Source: Seminavis robusta | Taxonomy: Eukaryota > Bacillariophyta > Bacillariophyceae > Naviculales > Naviculaceae | Length of the DNA: 22,519 bases | Assembly (NCBI GenBank): GCA_903772945.1 | Contig: CAICTM010001797.1 | Span: forward strand, 1 to 22,519 | Reading direction: 5' to 3' | Shown here: positions 1-8,872 of the stretch, piece by piece | Position numbering within the stretch: the stretch's first letter is position 1 | Layout: each line of letters starts with the position of its first letter | Program-made: the position numbers and the translations under genes | Notes under the pieces: model-generated | The model's database searches: none | Told to the model about the DNA's origin: nothing | What the model saw: the letters and a program-made list of their open reading frames with translations, nothing else

Positions 1-1
1 T

Positions 2-190
2 TTGGAAGGTTTCAAGTTGATGTGCAAGTTCGAAGGAATCATTCCTGCTTTGGAGACGAGTCATGCAATCTACTATGCCGTGCAACTTGCCAAGAAGCTC
101 GGCCCCGGTAAGGATATTGTGATTAACATGAGTGGACGTGGTGACAAGGATATGCCCCAAGTGGCCAAAATCATGGGAGTGGAAGTGTAA
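2..190 (+). CDS. trpB: Tryptophan synthase beta subunit, C-terminal end (5' truncated by window)
   Basis: The last 62 residues of a PLP-dependent tryptophan synthase beta chain, which condenses indole with serine to make tryptophan (a plastid pathway in diatoms). The frame is open from the first base, so the true start lies before the window. Visible family landmarks are [12 protein letters not shown] and, near the end, the glycine-rich [10 protein letters not shown] segment, whose serine contacts the PLP ring nitrogen in characterised TrpB proteins. The C-terminus after DKDM is short ([11 protein letters not shown]), as usual. The gene converges on the sulfotransferase, with about 110 bp between the two stop codons. 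Whether an alpha subunit is fused upstream cannot be seen. Assignment by motif is secure. Confidence 0.93.
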   Translation: MEGFKLMCKFEGIIPALETSHAIYYAVQLAKKLGPGKDIVINMSGRGDKDMPQVAKIMGVEV

Positions 191-301
191 GAAATTTACT
201 TTAAAAGAGAAGGAATGCTACTTTGGTTTGTACGGTCCGTCTATAATAGCTGGTGACCTTGTCAGATATCAAAAGGATGAGAGGCATCCTTGGAAATCTA
301 T

Positions 302-1708
302 CTATCCATCGATCTGGGGTATTGTTCGTTGCTGCTGTAGTGCTGTCATGGCTTCATATTGTTGTTTGTGCAGTTGTAGAGCGCGTTCATAGATTAGGGT
401 ATCGTACTTGACATACTCCTGCAGCAACGGCCAGATTTCCGCATCCTTCTGCAGCTCTTGAACTACTTTGGAGGTGGAGTACTTGGACGGGTTGTTCCTC
501 TTTTTTTGGCTGGTATCCTGCGGGTTGTTGCTACTATCTACATCTACTACGTTAGCTCGTTCTTGAGTTATCATTCCAAACTTTTCAAACAAGGGTGTTT
601 GTTCTTGGCGACTGTCAATGACAAACTGCAACAACTGCAAGCTCTCGGGCATGCGTTCCACAATGCCCACGAGGATGGGTTGTTCTTGTAGATTGCGGAG
701 GATTTGTTGTGTGCGTTCCTCTACCGTACTAGTCTTCTTTGTGTAGAACAGTTGTTTTTGTGTGGGTGTCAACAAGTAGGCACTATATCCTTCTCTGAAT
801 TTGCCTTGATGCAGTTCTCCCTTGACTCGTTTGTGTATCAATTCTAGAATATCTGGGCAGGAGTAATTTTGATCCTTCTTTTGGTACATGATTCCAGAGA
901 CAAACTTGTCGATGGCGTGTCGAAAAAAGGCAAGATAGGTGACAGTATGATGATTGTTGTTGTTGTTGTTGTCCAATGGTACTAACCACTCTTCGACACC
1001 CAAGGGGACATGTCCTGCCAAGACATCCAATTTCGTGGCGACCGTGTCGGTGTCCATTTGTTGTGGTGATGATGATTGTTGTGGTGACATTGGAGTATTA
1101 TTGTCATTATCATGATTGCTGCGAGGCAATGCTTTCATCCAACAGGGTTGTCCCTGTTTGCTGCCAAATCCATTGTGCCAAATACTAGCACTGGTAGTAG
1201 TGGATGAAGATAATGACGAAGAATTGTTGAAGGTGTCGAGCCCGGAACATTCCGAGACGATTCCAATTCCTTTGTGGCACGCGACGGCATATCGTAGCAA
1301 CAATTCCCTCATGGTCATTCCAGCCGTCTTGAATACATGGACAAACACCAACTTGTGGTTGTTGTGGAGAGTACCGGTATTACTAGTATTATTGGAGGAG
1401 GAACAAGTCCATATTGGATCGATCATTGAATTCTGCTGCTGTACAGGAGTTTGTTGGTTGGAAGAATCAGGGTGGTATCGTTGCTGTTGCAGGTGAGAGG
1501 AGAACAAGAGATTGTTGCTGTGGTGGCTGTTGGGTGAAGCTTGTCTTTTTTCTTGTTGAATTTGGTGGAGCAGGTGAAAACTCAGTGCCATGGAGACTGC
1601 AAAAGTGACGATATAGAACAATATCAGGGCGTCACGGATTCGCCTTTTTCCCAATAGACTATTGAATGCTGCTGCTGTTGATACATGATGTAGTAATGGG
1701 GCCGTCAT
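302..1708 (-). CDS. Type II membrane (Golgi) sulfotransferase-like protein
   Basis: A 468-residue, intronless protein resembling the carbohydrate sulfotransferases that move sulfate from PAPS to glycans in the Golgi lumen. One hydrophobic segment at residues about 26-44, after a basic KRR stretch, gives a type II signal-anchor topology. Residues 121-135 hold the 5'-phosphosulfate-binding loop (VHVFKTAGMT, the HxxKTxGTT-type P-loop). LAGHVPLG at about 230-237 matches the family GHxxxG segment. FFRHAIDKFVSG at 261-272 is the 3'-phosphate-binding motif, in which the family usually has R-D/N-P and here has R-H-A. Between these lie low-complexity Ser/Asn/Gln linkers, common in diatom proteins. The ATG at 1708 precedes the membrane anchor directly. 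The acceptor is unknown. It is divergent from the E2F gene across about 295 bp. Confidence 0.75.
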   Translation of the reverse strand: MTAPLLHHVSTAAAFNSLLGKRRIRDALILFYIVTFAVSMALSFHLLHQIQQEKRQASPNSHHSNNLLFSSHLQQQRYHPDSSNQQTPVQQQNSMIDPIWTCSSSNNTSNTGTLHNNHKLVFVHVFKTAGMTMRELLLRYAVACHKGIGIVSECSGLDTFNNSSSLSSSTTTSASIWHNGFGSKQGQPCWMKALPRSNHDNDNNTPMSPQQSSSPQQMDTDTVATKLDVLAGHVPLGVEEWLVPLDNNNNNNHHTVTYLAFFRHAIDKFVSGIMYQKKDQNYSCPDILELIHKRVKGELHQGKFREGYSAYLLTPTQKQLFYTKKTSTVEERTQQILRNLQEQPILVGIVERMPESLQLLQFVIDSRQEQTPLFEKFGMITQERANVVDVDSSNNPQDTSQKKRNNPSKYSTSKVVQELQKDAEIWPLLQEYVKYDTLIYERALQLHKQQYEAMTALQQQRTIPQIDG

Positions 1709-2003
1709 GGCATGGCTCTACAGTACTAAGGTACGAGTACGGTTTCACCTCTGTTGGGTCAAGTTAGAAATGTTTTCTTCAAAAAAATGAGAGGCAAGCT
1801 AGCAACATGCACCGTTTCTTGAAAAGATACAGTGCTTAAAGATGACGTCACAAAAGGGACTAAATGTCAAGACAGCGGCCAGACCTCGACTCCCCTCATT
1901 CATCATCGACCATCGCATCACGATAACCTTGGCGATCTCTTTACTTGCCACTCCAACCAGACTATCTACTAGACCACTGCAGTGTCACTGATCTCTTGTC
2001 AGG
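1709..2003. promoter_or_regulatory. Divergent promoter region with a perfect CRE (TGACGTCA) at 1843-1850
   Basis: The 295 bp between the divergently transcribed sulfotransferase and E2F genes must hold both promoters. It contains one perfect palindromic TGACGTCA at 1843-1850, the classic bZIP/CRE site. In diatoms TGACGT elements are known as CO2/cAMP-responsive elements bound by bZIP factors. The site lies 135 bp from the sulfotransferase start and about 155 bp from the E2F start. Which gene it serves, if either, is unknown. Confidence 0.4.
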
Positions 2004-2060
2004 ATGGAGGAATCTTTGGGGACAGGCGCCAACATGAACATGAACGAGGGAGCTCCCAAT

Positions 2061-2091
<31 letters not shown>

Positions 2092-4324
2092 CACAGCAGA
2101 CTGGCTATCAGCAATATCCTTCGGTTCCATTGTATCCTGTAACTGCAACAACCGGTACGGCGCCTGTGGCGACCAATGCGGTCCAAACGGCAGCCACTGC
2201 ATATACGGCTCCAGCCACAACAACTGCGGCAGGTCAACCCTACCCAGGATACTACCCAGCCACCACGGCGACCACCACAGCCAATAATACTGGCCCGACA
2301 GCACTACCCATTTGGCCAACAGCAGGAGGAGCTATAGCACCCTATCCAGTGGCGACGGCCACTGCCACCAATCCCTACGCGGCAGCTCAAGCCACCACTG
2401 CAGCTGCTGCAGCAGGTACTAGTGTTACCGCCACCAACCCCTACAATGCAGCTCAGCAAACAACAGCAGTCACTCCCTATCCATCTACCACGGCCGCACG
2501 ACAATCGGCCAAGGCGGCAGCTGCCGCTTACAAGGCACAACAGCAACAACCAGGACAGCGTACGGTCACCACGGGATATGCTCGCAATGCTTCGGCACGA
2601 TCTCCAGCACAACAATCCAAACATGAAGCTGCACGACAGTACGCTCTGGACGCCAACAACGCAACAACAACAACAACAACAGCTAATAATACCACTGCTG
2701 TTCGATCACCACCCACGGCCAGAGCTCCTCCTGCTGCCAATAATACGACGACAGCAACCGCCACAACTGCCACTGCCGCTCATCATCGTCAGTATGATCC
2801 GTATGCCTATCACTACTCATACTATTACCAGTACTTTTCCACACAACCCCGACCCAAGGGATACGAAGGACAGTGGCCTCCACCACCCTTGCCGGGATTT
2901 GACTATGCGTCTCCAGGGTATCAACAGCAATTACAGCAGCAACAACAGCAGCAGCAACCAACAACAACAGCAACAAAAACAGCACAGAACAACAATACTA
3001 CTGGTAAACGAGCATCCTTGTCTCCCAAACCACGTCCCACCATGACTGCCCGACCTACGAATATTACTACCCAACAACCACCCAACAACAACAACAACAA
3101 CAACAAGACGGCATCACCTCCCAAGATGGCATCTCCATCGCGCAAGGAAACACGCAAATCTACCCATAAAAAAGACGAGGAGGAAGACGAAACGGCAGCG
3201 GCCATGGATGTCACTGTGGGATTGTTGACGCGAAAGTTTTGCAGTTTGATTCATGTACGTAGTCTTGTATGCTAGTAGTGGGGAATCGAATATATGCAAC
3301 AGTGTCGATCGGAATATATGCTCACCCACAAATTATTTGACTTTCTTCTTTCACTCTCTTTCGCATGCAGGCATCCATCACGGGAACCATCGATTTGAAC
3401 GAAGCCGCCATTCAGCTGGGGATACAAAAGAAACAAGTGCAGGAAATTGCCGACGCTCTAGAGGGGATTGGTCTCCTCGAAAAACGGGCCAAGAATACTG
3501 TCGTGTGGAAGGGGGCATTGGGAGCGTCCACGGCCATGGCATCATCATCTGCTGCTGCTGTCGTCAATAAACCAACCGAACAAGATGCACACCTCAAGGT
3601 CGCCATGGAACGAGTGCGGGCCAAGGTGGACCATTACTACCGCGAGGAAGCCATGCTCGATTGTTGGATCTCCACTCTGCAGTCACAAATGAAGCAAGAT
3701 GAAGAGGATGCCAGCAAACATCTTGTACAAACGGGGGAGGGAGAACACGAGCACATGCCCTTGAATTTTGTCATGAGCAAGGACATTATTGAGGCAATGT
3801 ATTACCCCATACAACCCATCAAACCACCCAAAGATGCCACTCTCATTGTCAAACGCCCCAATACATCCAAAGAACCACAATCTGCCATTGTAGCCGTTCA
3901 TGCACCCGACGGAAGTCTGGCAGAAGTGTCGGCAGATACCAATAATCCCAACCAACCGTTTCCATTCCAGTTGTCGATATCGCAAAAGAGCGATCTCCAG
4001 AAAATGGTGGATCGAAAACGCAAAGCGGAAGCCAATGGGGAAGTCGTGGACCCAAAGCGGCAGCACAACAGTATCGAAGATGGGACGAACAACAACAACA
4101 ATCCGATTGAAGTGTACTTGATGCCTGTGGAGTACAACTCTAAGCTGGACAAAATGATATCCTCTGGCGCCAAGGTCCTCCCTACGAGCCAAATGGCCCG
4201 GCAGCAGGAAGAAGAGACAGAAATGATACTTTCGGGACAGGGACCACCGGAAGAGGAAGAAACTACGTTCACGAGCCCCACACTGCTTCCTCAAGAGGGC
4301 GTTGCAGACTTTTTCCACTTTTAG
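2004..4324 (+). CDS. E2F-family transcription factor with long Q/T/A-rich N-terminus (one intron)
   Basis: Exons 2004-3254 and 3371-4324, with a phase-0 intron of 116 bp (GTACGT...GCATGCAG), give 734 residues. Residues 1-400 are low complexity: a CAG-coded polyQ at about 20-29, then A/T/P/Y-rich and N-rich stretches. A winged-helix fold starts at about 406 (GLLTRKFCSLIH), is split by the intron, and continues as ASITGTIDLNEAA...ALEGIGLLEKRAKNTVVWKG to about 465. This matches the E2F DNA-binding domain, which controls S-phase genes, usually as a dimer with DP. A coiled coil follows (about 491-527), then a marked-box-like region ending in PIEVYLMP at about 662, the E2F PIEVYL signature. Odd: the DNA-contact motif RRxYDI is KQVQEI (438-443). 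The start is the first ATG after the divergent promoter. E2F is preferred over DP because of LEGIGLLEK and PIEVYL. Confidence 0.82.
2060..2094 (+). repeat. CAG/CAA trinucleotide tract encoding polyglutamine
   Basis: A run of nine CAG codons followed by CAA, inside the first exon of the E2F gene. It encodes ten consecutive Gln, then PQQ. Such tracts are prone to length variation between alleles. Further CAA/CAG and AAC-rich tracts recur downstream in the same exon at about 2655-2685, 2930-2990 and 3080-3108. Confidence 0.85.
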
Positions 4325-4734
4325 AAGAGAGACGCTTGGAAAAGGGGAGACCAGGCCGCACGACGTACGAGGAACGTGACTTTGTGTTTTTAGATTTCAA
4401 CCATACAATAGGAATGGGTACATAATCACGTGGGAAGAAAGGAATTGAAATTAATCCACAAGTCTACCTTTAGTTTGGTTCTACGACTGCAGTGCACAGT
4501 GCGCCAGCTAGGAGCTGTTCACTGACGGCGCTGCTCGACCGGTGCACATGTACCAAATGATGGGATGGAGACAATTCAGAGGTGGTGGTAGGAGACCGAG
4601 ATGAACCAGCCAGTGGCAGCTTGATTTTGTGCTACCTCTAAAGATAGTTCCTTGACTTTGAACACAGGCAAGGAATTCAATACTAACAAATTTTGAGCTA
4701 TTCCTTCATCTATCTTTCCTCTCTCGGATCTACT
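4325..4734. other. Intergenic between convergent genes, nothing recognised
   Basis: About 410 bp between the stop of the E2F gene and the stop of the 77-residue membrane-protein gene on the other strand. It presumably holds both 3' untranslated regions. I see no convincing ORF, RNA gene or repeat here. Confidence 0.6.
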
Positions 4735-4968
4735 TTATTTTAGTTTATTCGATTGGGCCGAAACGGAAGCCGCTCGAAACACGAGGGTAACAGCTCCTAC
4801 AGCCACCACGCCAATGGATATATTGCCGGCCCATCGCTTGACTTTGGACAATGTGCTTTCGTGGAGATCTCGATATGTATTCAATTCATCGTAATCCCAC
4901 GCTTTGCACGCGACGAATCCTGCAACAAACGCCAGGGTGTGTGTCGTCACCACTGTTTTGCCCGTCAT
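4735..4968 (-). CDS. Small membrane protein, 77 residues, function unknown
   Basis: An intact 77-codon frame from an ATG at 4968 to a stop at 4735. Two hydrophobic segments are visible: a weak N-terminal one (THTLAFVAGFVACKAW, about 10-25) and a stronger one (ISIGVVAVGAVTLVFRAA, about 50-67). They are separated by a charged loop (DYDELNTYRDLHEST...KVKRW). This pattern suggests a small organelle or ER membrane protein. Composition and sequence look coding, unlike the longer overlapping frame on the other strand. The 5' flank carries CCGCCATTTT (4984-4993) about 16 bp before the start, like a YY1-type initiator site. I do not recognise a named family, so the function is unassigned. Confidence 0.55.
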   Translation of the reverse strand: MTGKTVVTTHTLAFVAGFVACKAWDYDELNTYRDLHESTLSKVKRWAGNISIGVVAVGAVTLVFRAASVSAQSNKLK

Positions 4969-5776
4969 CCTTCTTCCAAATTAAAAATGGCGGAGCAAAT
5001 AATCGTGCCAAAGAGTCTCTTTCCCGGGATTTACTTCTCTGGCAACCTCCTGTTCCTTGAAGTCGGTGGCTGTGCTCTGCAGTTCGGAAGCTACCGGTGG
5101 CTACTCGCTAGTACAGTAGAGGTGGGTGCAATGAAAGGGCCAATGCTTTCGATTGGATTCCAAAAGGCAACAGCTCGTGCTACGTCGGCTCTTCCCGGGA
5201 TTTGTTCTTCTGTCGACACTATTGGGCTACTGGTATTATTAAGCCATGTGGTTGCCGCCCAAAAGGTTCGTGCTTCTCCAAAGTTTCCAAGATCTTTCGC
5301 CAGGATAGGTTCATGTGGATCTGTTTAGGTCTCTTTTACAGAGGTGTTGTCGCCAAGGTCAACCCGAAGAGGCTGGATGGGACTCATGACTTTTTTCACT
5401 CCCGTAGAGCAACAGGCTGTCCGAACCTGAGAAGAACTAAATGTAACCTGGAGTGATGTTACGCTGAAAAAGTGATTTTTAATCCTTTTTTAATGCAATT
5501 ACATTCATTTGGTCTACCAAAACACGGTGGTCCAGGAAAACTCGATCCTGCTTTGAAACTCGCCTTTTGTTGACACCTCCACCAGAGATTTATGGCCGCT
5601 TCAACGCAGGCAACGTTACAAATACGGAACAAAACAACATTCCCCACAAAACTCCAGTGTGAGTAGGTACAAATCACAAAGCCTTCCGCCTATCCTCTCC
5701 TCTCTCCTCACATTTCTCTGAATTGATTGATGAATTGAAAGTCCTGTGCGCAAGGGTAAACTAATAGATAATAAGA
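4969..5776. promoter_or_regulatory. Divergent intergenic region with repeated TTCCCGGGATTT element
   Basis: The 808 bp between the 77-residue gene (-) and the 174-residue gene (+). It holds a YY1-like AAAATGGCGG (4984-4993) and two copies of TTCCCGGGATTT (5021-5032 and 5192-5203), whose core TTCCCGGGA is palindromic and close to an E2F-type site. Frames open across parts of this region have low-quality, Cys-rich translations that look non-coding. No RNA gene was seen. Confidence 0.4.
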
Positions 5777-6301
5777 ATGTGCAGTTCCATGACAGAAGGC
5801 GGTAGCAACAGCAACACATCAACAGCCAGCAATGATCACGGCACCAGACATAGCAGCAGCCAGAAGCAGGTTCGGTTCCAAGAGGAGAAGCTGGAGGAAC
5901 TGTTTGAGTTGGAGCTAGTCTCGGACCAAGACAAAAAGGCAAAGTGGATGACACGCGGAGAATTTAAAGCGATACACGCTGACATTTGCCAAGCGGTGGA
6001 AGACACCTGCTTTAGTCGACACTACAAAGAAGACGATGACGACAAATGCTTCCGGGGATTGGAGGCCATTATCTCATCCTGTCGAAGGGTACAGATCCAA
6101 TCCTTCATCCAGGATCTCCTCGAGATACAGGAAGACTACAAACAGCTAGGGCTGTTGGGGCCTGCTGGATTGCAAAATTATTCCGAAAACAATAGCCGAG
6201 ATGCCAAGGAGAAGGCTCGCCTGATTGCCGAGGTGGACGCTACGGAAGCTCGTCGGGTGTACGCGGAATTGTTTGCTAGCCAACAACAAGACAGGCAGTA
6301 A
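5777..6301 (+). CDS. Diatom-type small protein with C-x-RGLE signature, function unknown
   Basis: 174 residues, no intron. The N-terminal 28 residues are Ser/Thr/Asn-rich. From residue 29 the layout follows a family repeatedly found in diatom genomes: QVRFQEEKLEELFEL, then KWMTRGEFKAIHADI (the W-[YF/M]-[ST]-xx-[DE]-F-like segment), an acidic KEDDDDK patch, then CFRGLEAI with the family C-x-RGLE motif, and a helical C-terminal half (QDLLEIQEDYKQLGLLGP...). No signal peptide or membrane segment is visible, so it is probably cytosolic or nuclear. An in-frame ATG at 5789 is an alternative start. Family recognition is from memory of the pattern; no function is known to me. Confidence 0.7.
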   Translation: MCSSMTEGGSNSNTSTASNDHGTRHSSSQKQVRFQEEKLEELFELELVSDQDKKAKWMTRGEFKAIHADICQAVEDTCFSRHYKEDDDDKCFRGLEAIISSCRRVQIQSFIQDLLEIQEDYKQLGLLGPAGLQNYSENNSRDAKEKARLIAEVDATEARRVYAELFASQQQDRQ

Positions 6302-6665
6302 AGCAGTATTGGGGGATTTGCCTGTGAAGAAAGAAAAAGAAATAGATTGACCGTTCTATAGAGTTTGAATGGAATGATTGGGTGTGGTGGACTATAATGG
6401 GAATGTGATTGATTGGTTGGCGAAAGAACTGAAACGAATATATACAGTATATACTTGTGCTTGTATCTAGAGAATGAATCAATGTTGTAAAAACAAACAT
6501 GTCCTTTGATGTACGGCTGGTTAGCAATTATAATTCTAGCTACTAAGTATCATCACCTTTTCTCTAGCTAGTCTCTCCACTGTTCGGTTTGGCTGTCCAA
6601 GCTTCGGGTAACTGGTGCTAGCTAGCTATTAATAGTGCGGGCGAAGTGCCGATTCGGGGTCATAA

Positions 6666-6836
6666 GTCGCTTGGGCTTTTTTGCTTAGAGTCTTTCTTCA
6701 AGGCAGCACCTGTCCACTGCCTGTGAATGAGTTTGCAGCACATACAGTCTGGAACCAAGCGAAGGAACCACCTGAAGTTTACCTCGTTGCGGTGTTGGGG
6801 AAGCAGAATTTAGCATCTGAAAAACCTTGGCATTGA
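6666..6836 (+). pseudogene. Isolated coding-like fragment, no start codon
   Basis: In the + frame from 6666, an open stretch of about 55 codons reads as plausible protein (it includes VNEFAAHTVWNQAKEPPEVY and VAVLGKQNLASEKPWH). It has no ATG, is preceded by a stop at 6663 and ends in TGA. Continuation is possible only after a frame change. It may be a relic exon, part of the same decayed gene as 7460-8735, or chance. No family is recognised. Confidence 0.2.
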
Positions 6837-7459
6837 TAGCTAGTTGTTTCGCAAGGAGTATCAAACGGCTCTTCCCGAGTCTACAAATTATATGGCAAGC
6901 TTCTCAGAACAAGGCCTTGGATGCAGGTATCCAAGGCACACCTGATTCTTGCCTTCTGCGCTCTTGCAGAAGTAAAGTCCAAGGAGGCCACTTCCAGATC
7001 ATCCAGAAAGCGCTTTAAAGCGCAGTGGAATGCTTTTCACAGGCACGCAGATCCTTTCTTCGACCGGTATTTCTACTACTAGTAGCTAGCTAATAGCGTG
7101 TTCAACACATTAATCATACCTTCCCACACGAAGCTGCATGATTCAATCACAAACGAAAAACAACAGCCAGCGTTGAAATCGAACTCCTCGGATCAAGCAA
7201 AGCTCCGTTGTGTTTGTCATTGCTGAGCGCTGACGAAAGTAGTTGCTGTGTGTACCGGTACCGCCTTGCTGGCTGTGCTTCTGTGCCTCTGTGCACAATC
7301 TACTGTGCGTTGGTTTGCCACCGCAATTCATGTGTATTCATCGTGCAAGTTGCTTCGGTGTTTCCCCGCTTGCTCTTCCTGCCATTTTCACTTGTGTTCC
7401 ACTTACTTCTGTCAACGGCGTCTGTTCCTAGTTCTTCTCTTGACGAAGTAGTGCTCTGT

Positions 7460-8735
7460 CCTCCCATGAGCTGCAGACTGAGAACAATGTATCGATCAAT
7501 GACCGTGAGATCCTACGGCACAGATTGCCAGAACGGAAGAAACACCATGCAAGTGTTATCAACCAGTGACTTCTCAGAAGCCCCCGCAATCAAGGCAATT
7601 GTGATATCATTCGAGAAGGCCGTTCAGTTCGCTCTAGCTAGATGAAGTTCCTGTTACCATTGCAATGACCGTGACAAAGCAAATTCTTCACAAGCACAGC
7701 AAGAACAAAGAACATGGTAGCCTCCGTGAAAGAGGCCCGTGGTCTCCGTCGATCTCTGACTTTGCCAACAGCAGGAGGAAGAGGATGGAACGACCCATGC
7801 CATGTGCAGTAAATCCTTGGGCACCGAAAAAGTCAACGTCTTTCTTGATGGTGGGGACTTCGAATTGCTTGGAAGTATGCTCCTGGCAACAGAGTCTATG
7901 CAGGGAGACGCGATGGATATCCAAGAAGGCCGACGTGATCTTGGCCAAAACAGAAAATGAGCCAACATGAGCTGATGGGGGCAACAGTGCAAGCAACAGA
8001 CGACGTGTGTTCAAGGAATGTGGTTTTTTGACTTGATGGTATCCTTTCACAGGGAAGAACCCGTTGCTACGGCATGCTATCCCAATGAACTGTGAGCACA
8101 AGCAGCCAGAACAAAAGACCAACCATGTCTTTCGCTTTCGGATTTCCTCGTTGAAGCGATGACTTGGACCCAGTCACAGGTGAATCATAATGTCAGATGA
8201 GTTGACCTGGAAAATCACATTTCTAACTGCAAAAGAGCTTGCAAAGTCATTTGCGGAAGCTTCACAATGCCAGGGTGGAGAATGAAGAAGTTGGTGGATT
8301 TGCTTTTAGCAAACTTCAGGAACTTGGAGAAAGCTGTAAAGGAAGATTTGAGAATCACATTGTGGTACCGATACCGGTACCCATTGGTTTGGAATAATAT
8401 TATACTTCCGGTGCCCGGACAAGGCAACATAAAGGGTGACACATTGCGGGTATGCCACCGATCCCCGGTCTGCAGGCTGGGATACCAGGAGGAAACAAGA
8501 AATCTGAAAAAAGACGGAAAACAAAAGAGAAAATCAAAGACAGCCAGAAAGCCAGAACAACTCGGGAGAAGAGACCGACCGCAGCAATGACAGTGGAAGC
8601 AGCAGTGACGACAGTGGAAGCAGAAGTGACAGTGGAAGCAGCAGCGACATCAGTGACAGTAAGAGAACTGGTAGCCTTTGGGGCACATACCGCAGTGCTA
8701 GCTACTTGAGGTGGCGAATCTCGGTTTGGTCCGTG
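7460..8735 (+). pseudogene. Putative decayed gene, interrupted coding-like fragments
   Basis: Reading the + strand and moving between frames gives a chain of coding-like pieces, each ended by a stop. They are QTENNVSINDREILRHRLP (about 7475-7570); then SLGTEKVNVFLDGGDFELLG with MLLATESMQGDAMDIQEG (about 7810-7950); then MSDELTWKITFLTAKELAK from an ATG at 8190; then, one frame on, EEVGGFAFSKLQELGESCKG (about 8290-8350); and a Ser/Asp/Gly-rich piece (8508-8738). The order and strand are consistent, as expected for a pseudogene with indels. An intron-rich live gene is less likely, because few good GT/AG pairs join the pieces. No family is recognised. Confidence is low: judged by eye only. Confidence 0.25.
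8589..8641 (+). repeat. Short tandem-like repeat of GACAGTGGAAGCAG
   Basis: Three exact copies of the 14-mer GACAGTGGAAGCAG start at 8589, 8610 and 8628, separated by short GTGAC-containing spacers. In one + frame they encode Ser/Asp/Gly repeats (SNDSGSSSDDSGSRSDSGSS). This is within the putative decayed gene. Confidence 0.6.
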
Positions 8736-8872
8736 CTATCATAGCTAGCTAGCGTACAATATGCTAGTTTCCTTGAACCCCAGCTTCCCCAACCTCGACT
8801 CGACTCACACTCCGCCAGGCAGTCACGGTGCGGCTGGTGCGCGCTCGGGAGAAACGATGACAACCTCTGTGA

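Larger units (their letters stand above)
6302..8872. other. Long gene-poor stretch with short palindromes and coding-like fragments
   Basis: About 2.57 kb without an intact gene. It contains four exact CTAGCTAG octamers (6564, 6618, 7634, 8745) and two TACCGGTA octamers (7253, 8372). Several stretches translate into plausible protein in one frame but are cut by stops or frameshifts; see the pseudogene entries at 6666-6836 and 7460-8735. Longer open frames, such as 7208-7645 on +, have Cys/Leu/Ser-rich translations that look non-coding. No terminal repeats, reverse transcriptase or integrase motif was recognised. Confidence 0.45.

Noticed and set aside
2422..3045. 207-codon + frame and long minus frames inside the E2F first exon
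   Set aside because: They are by-products of CAG/CAA/ACC repeats in the real frame, giving polyQ/L/V shadows.
4753..5328. 191-codon open frame on + overlapping the 77-residue minus gene
   Set aside because: Longer, but its translation is Cys/His/Ser-rich with no domain, and much of it is the complement of the better-looking minus-strand protein.
7165..7185. tRNA T-loop-like ATCGAACTCC on the minus strand
   Set aside because: No matching acceptor, D or anticodon stems around it.
7208..7645. 145-codon open frame on +
   Set aside because: Cys/Leu/Ser/Val-rich translation without domain or homology feel, and a better coding-like signal lies in another frame at 7475-7570.
7665..8122. Overlapping open frames on both strands (7665-7970 +, 7688-8122 -)
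   Set aside because: A different + frame in the same place gives the more natural protein fragment, and neither long frame shows a motif.
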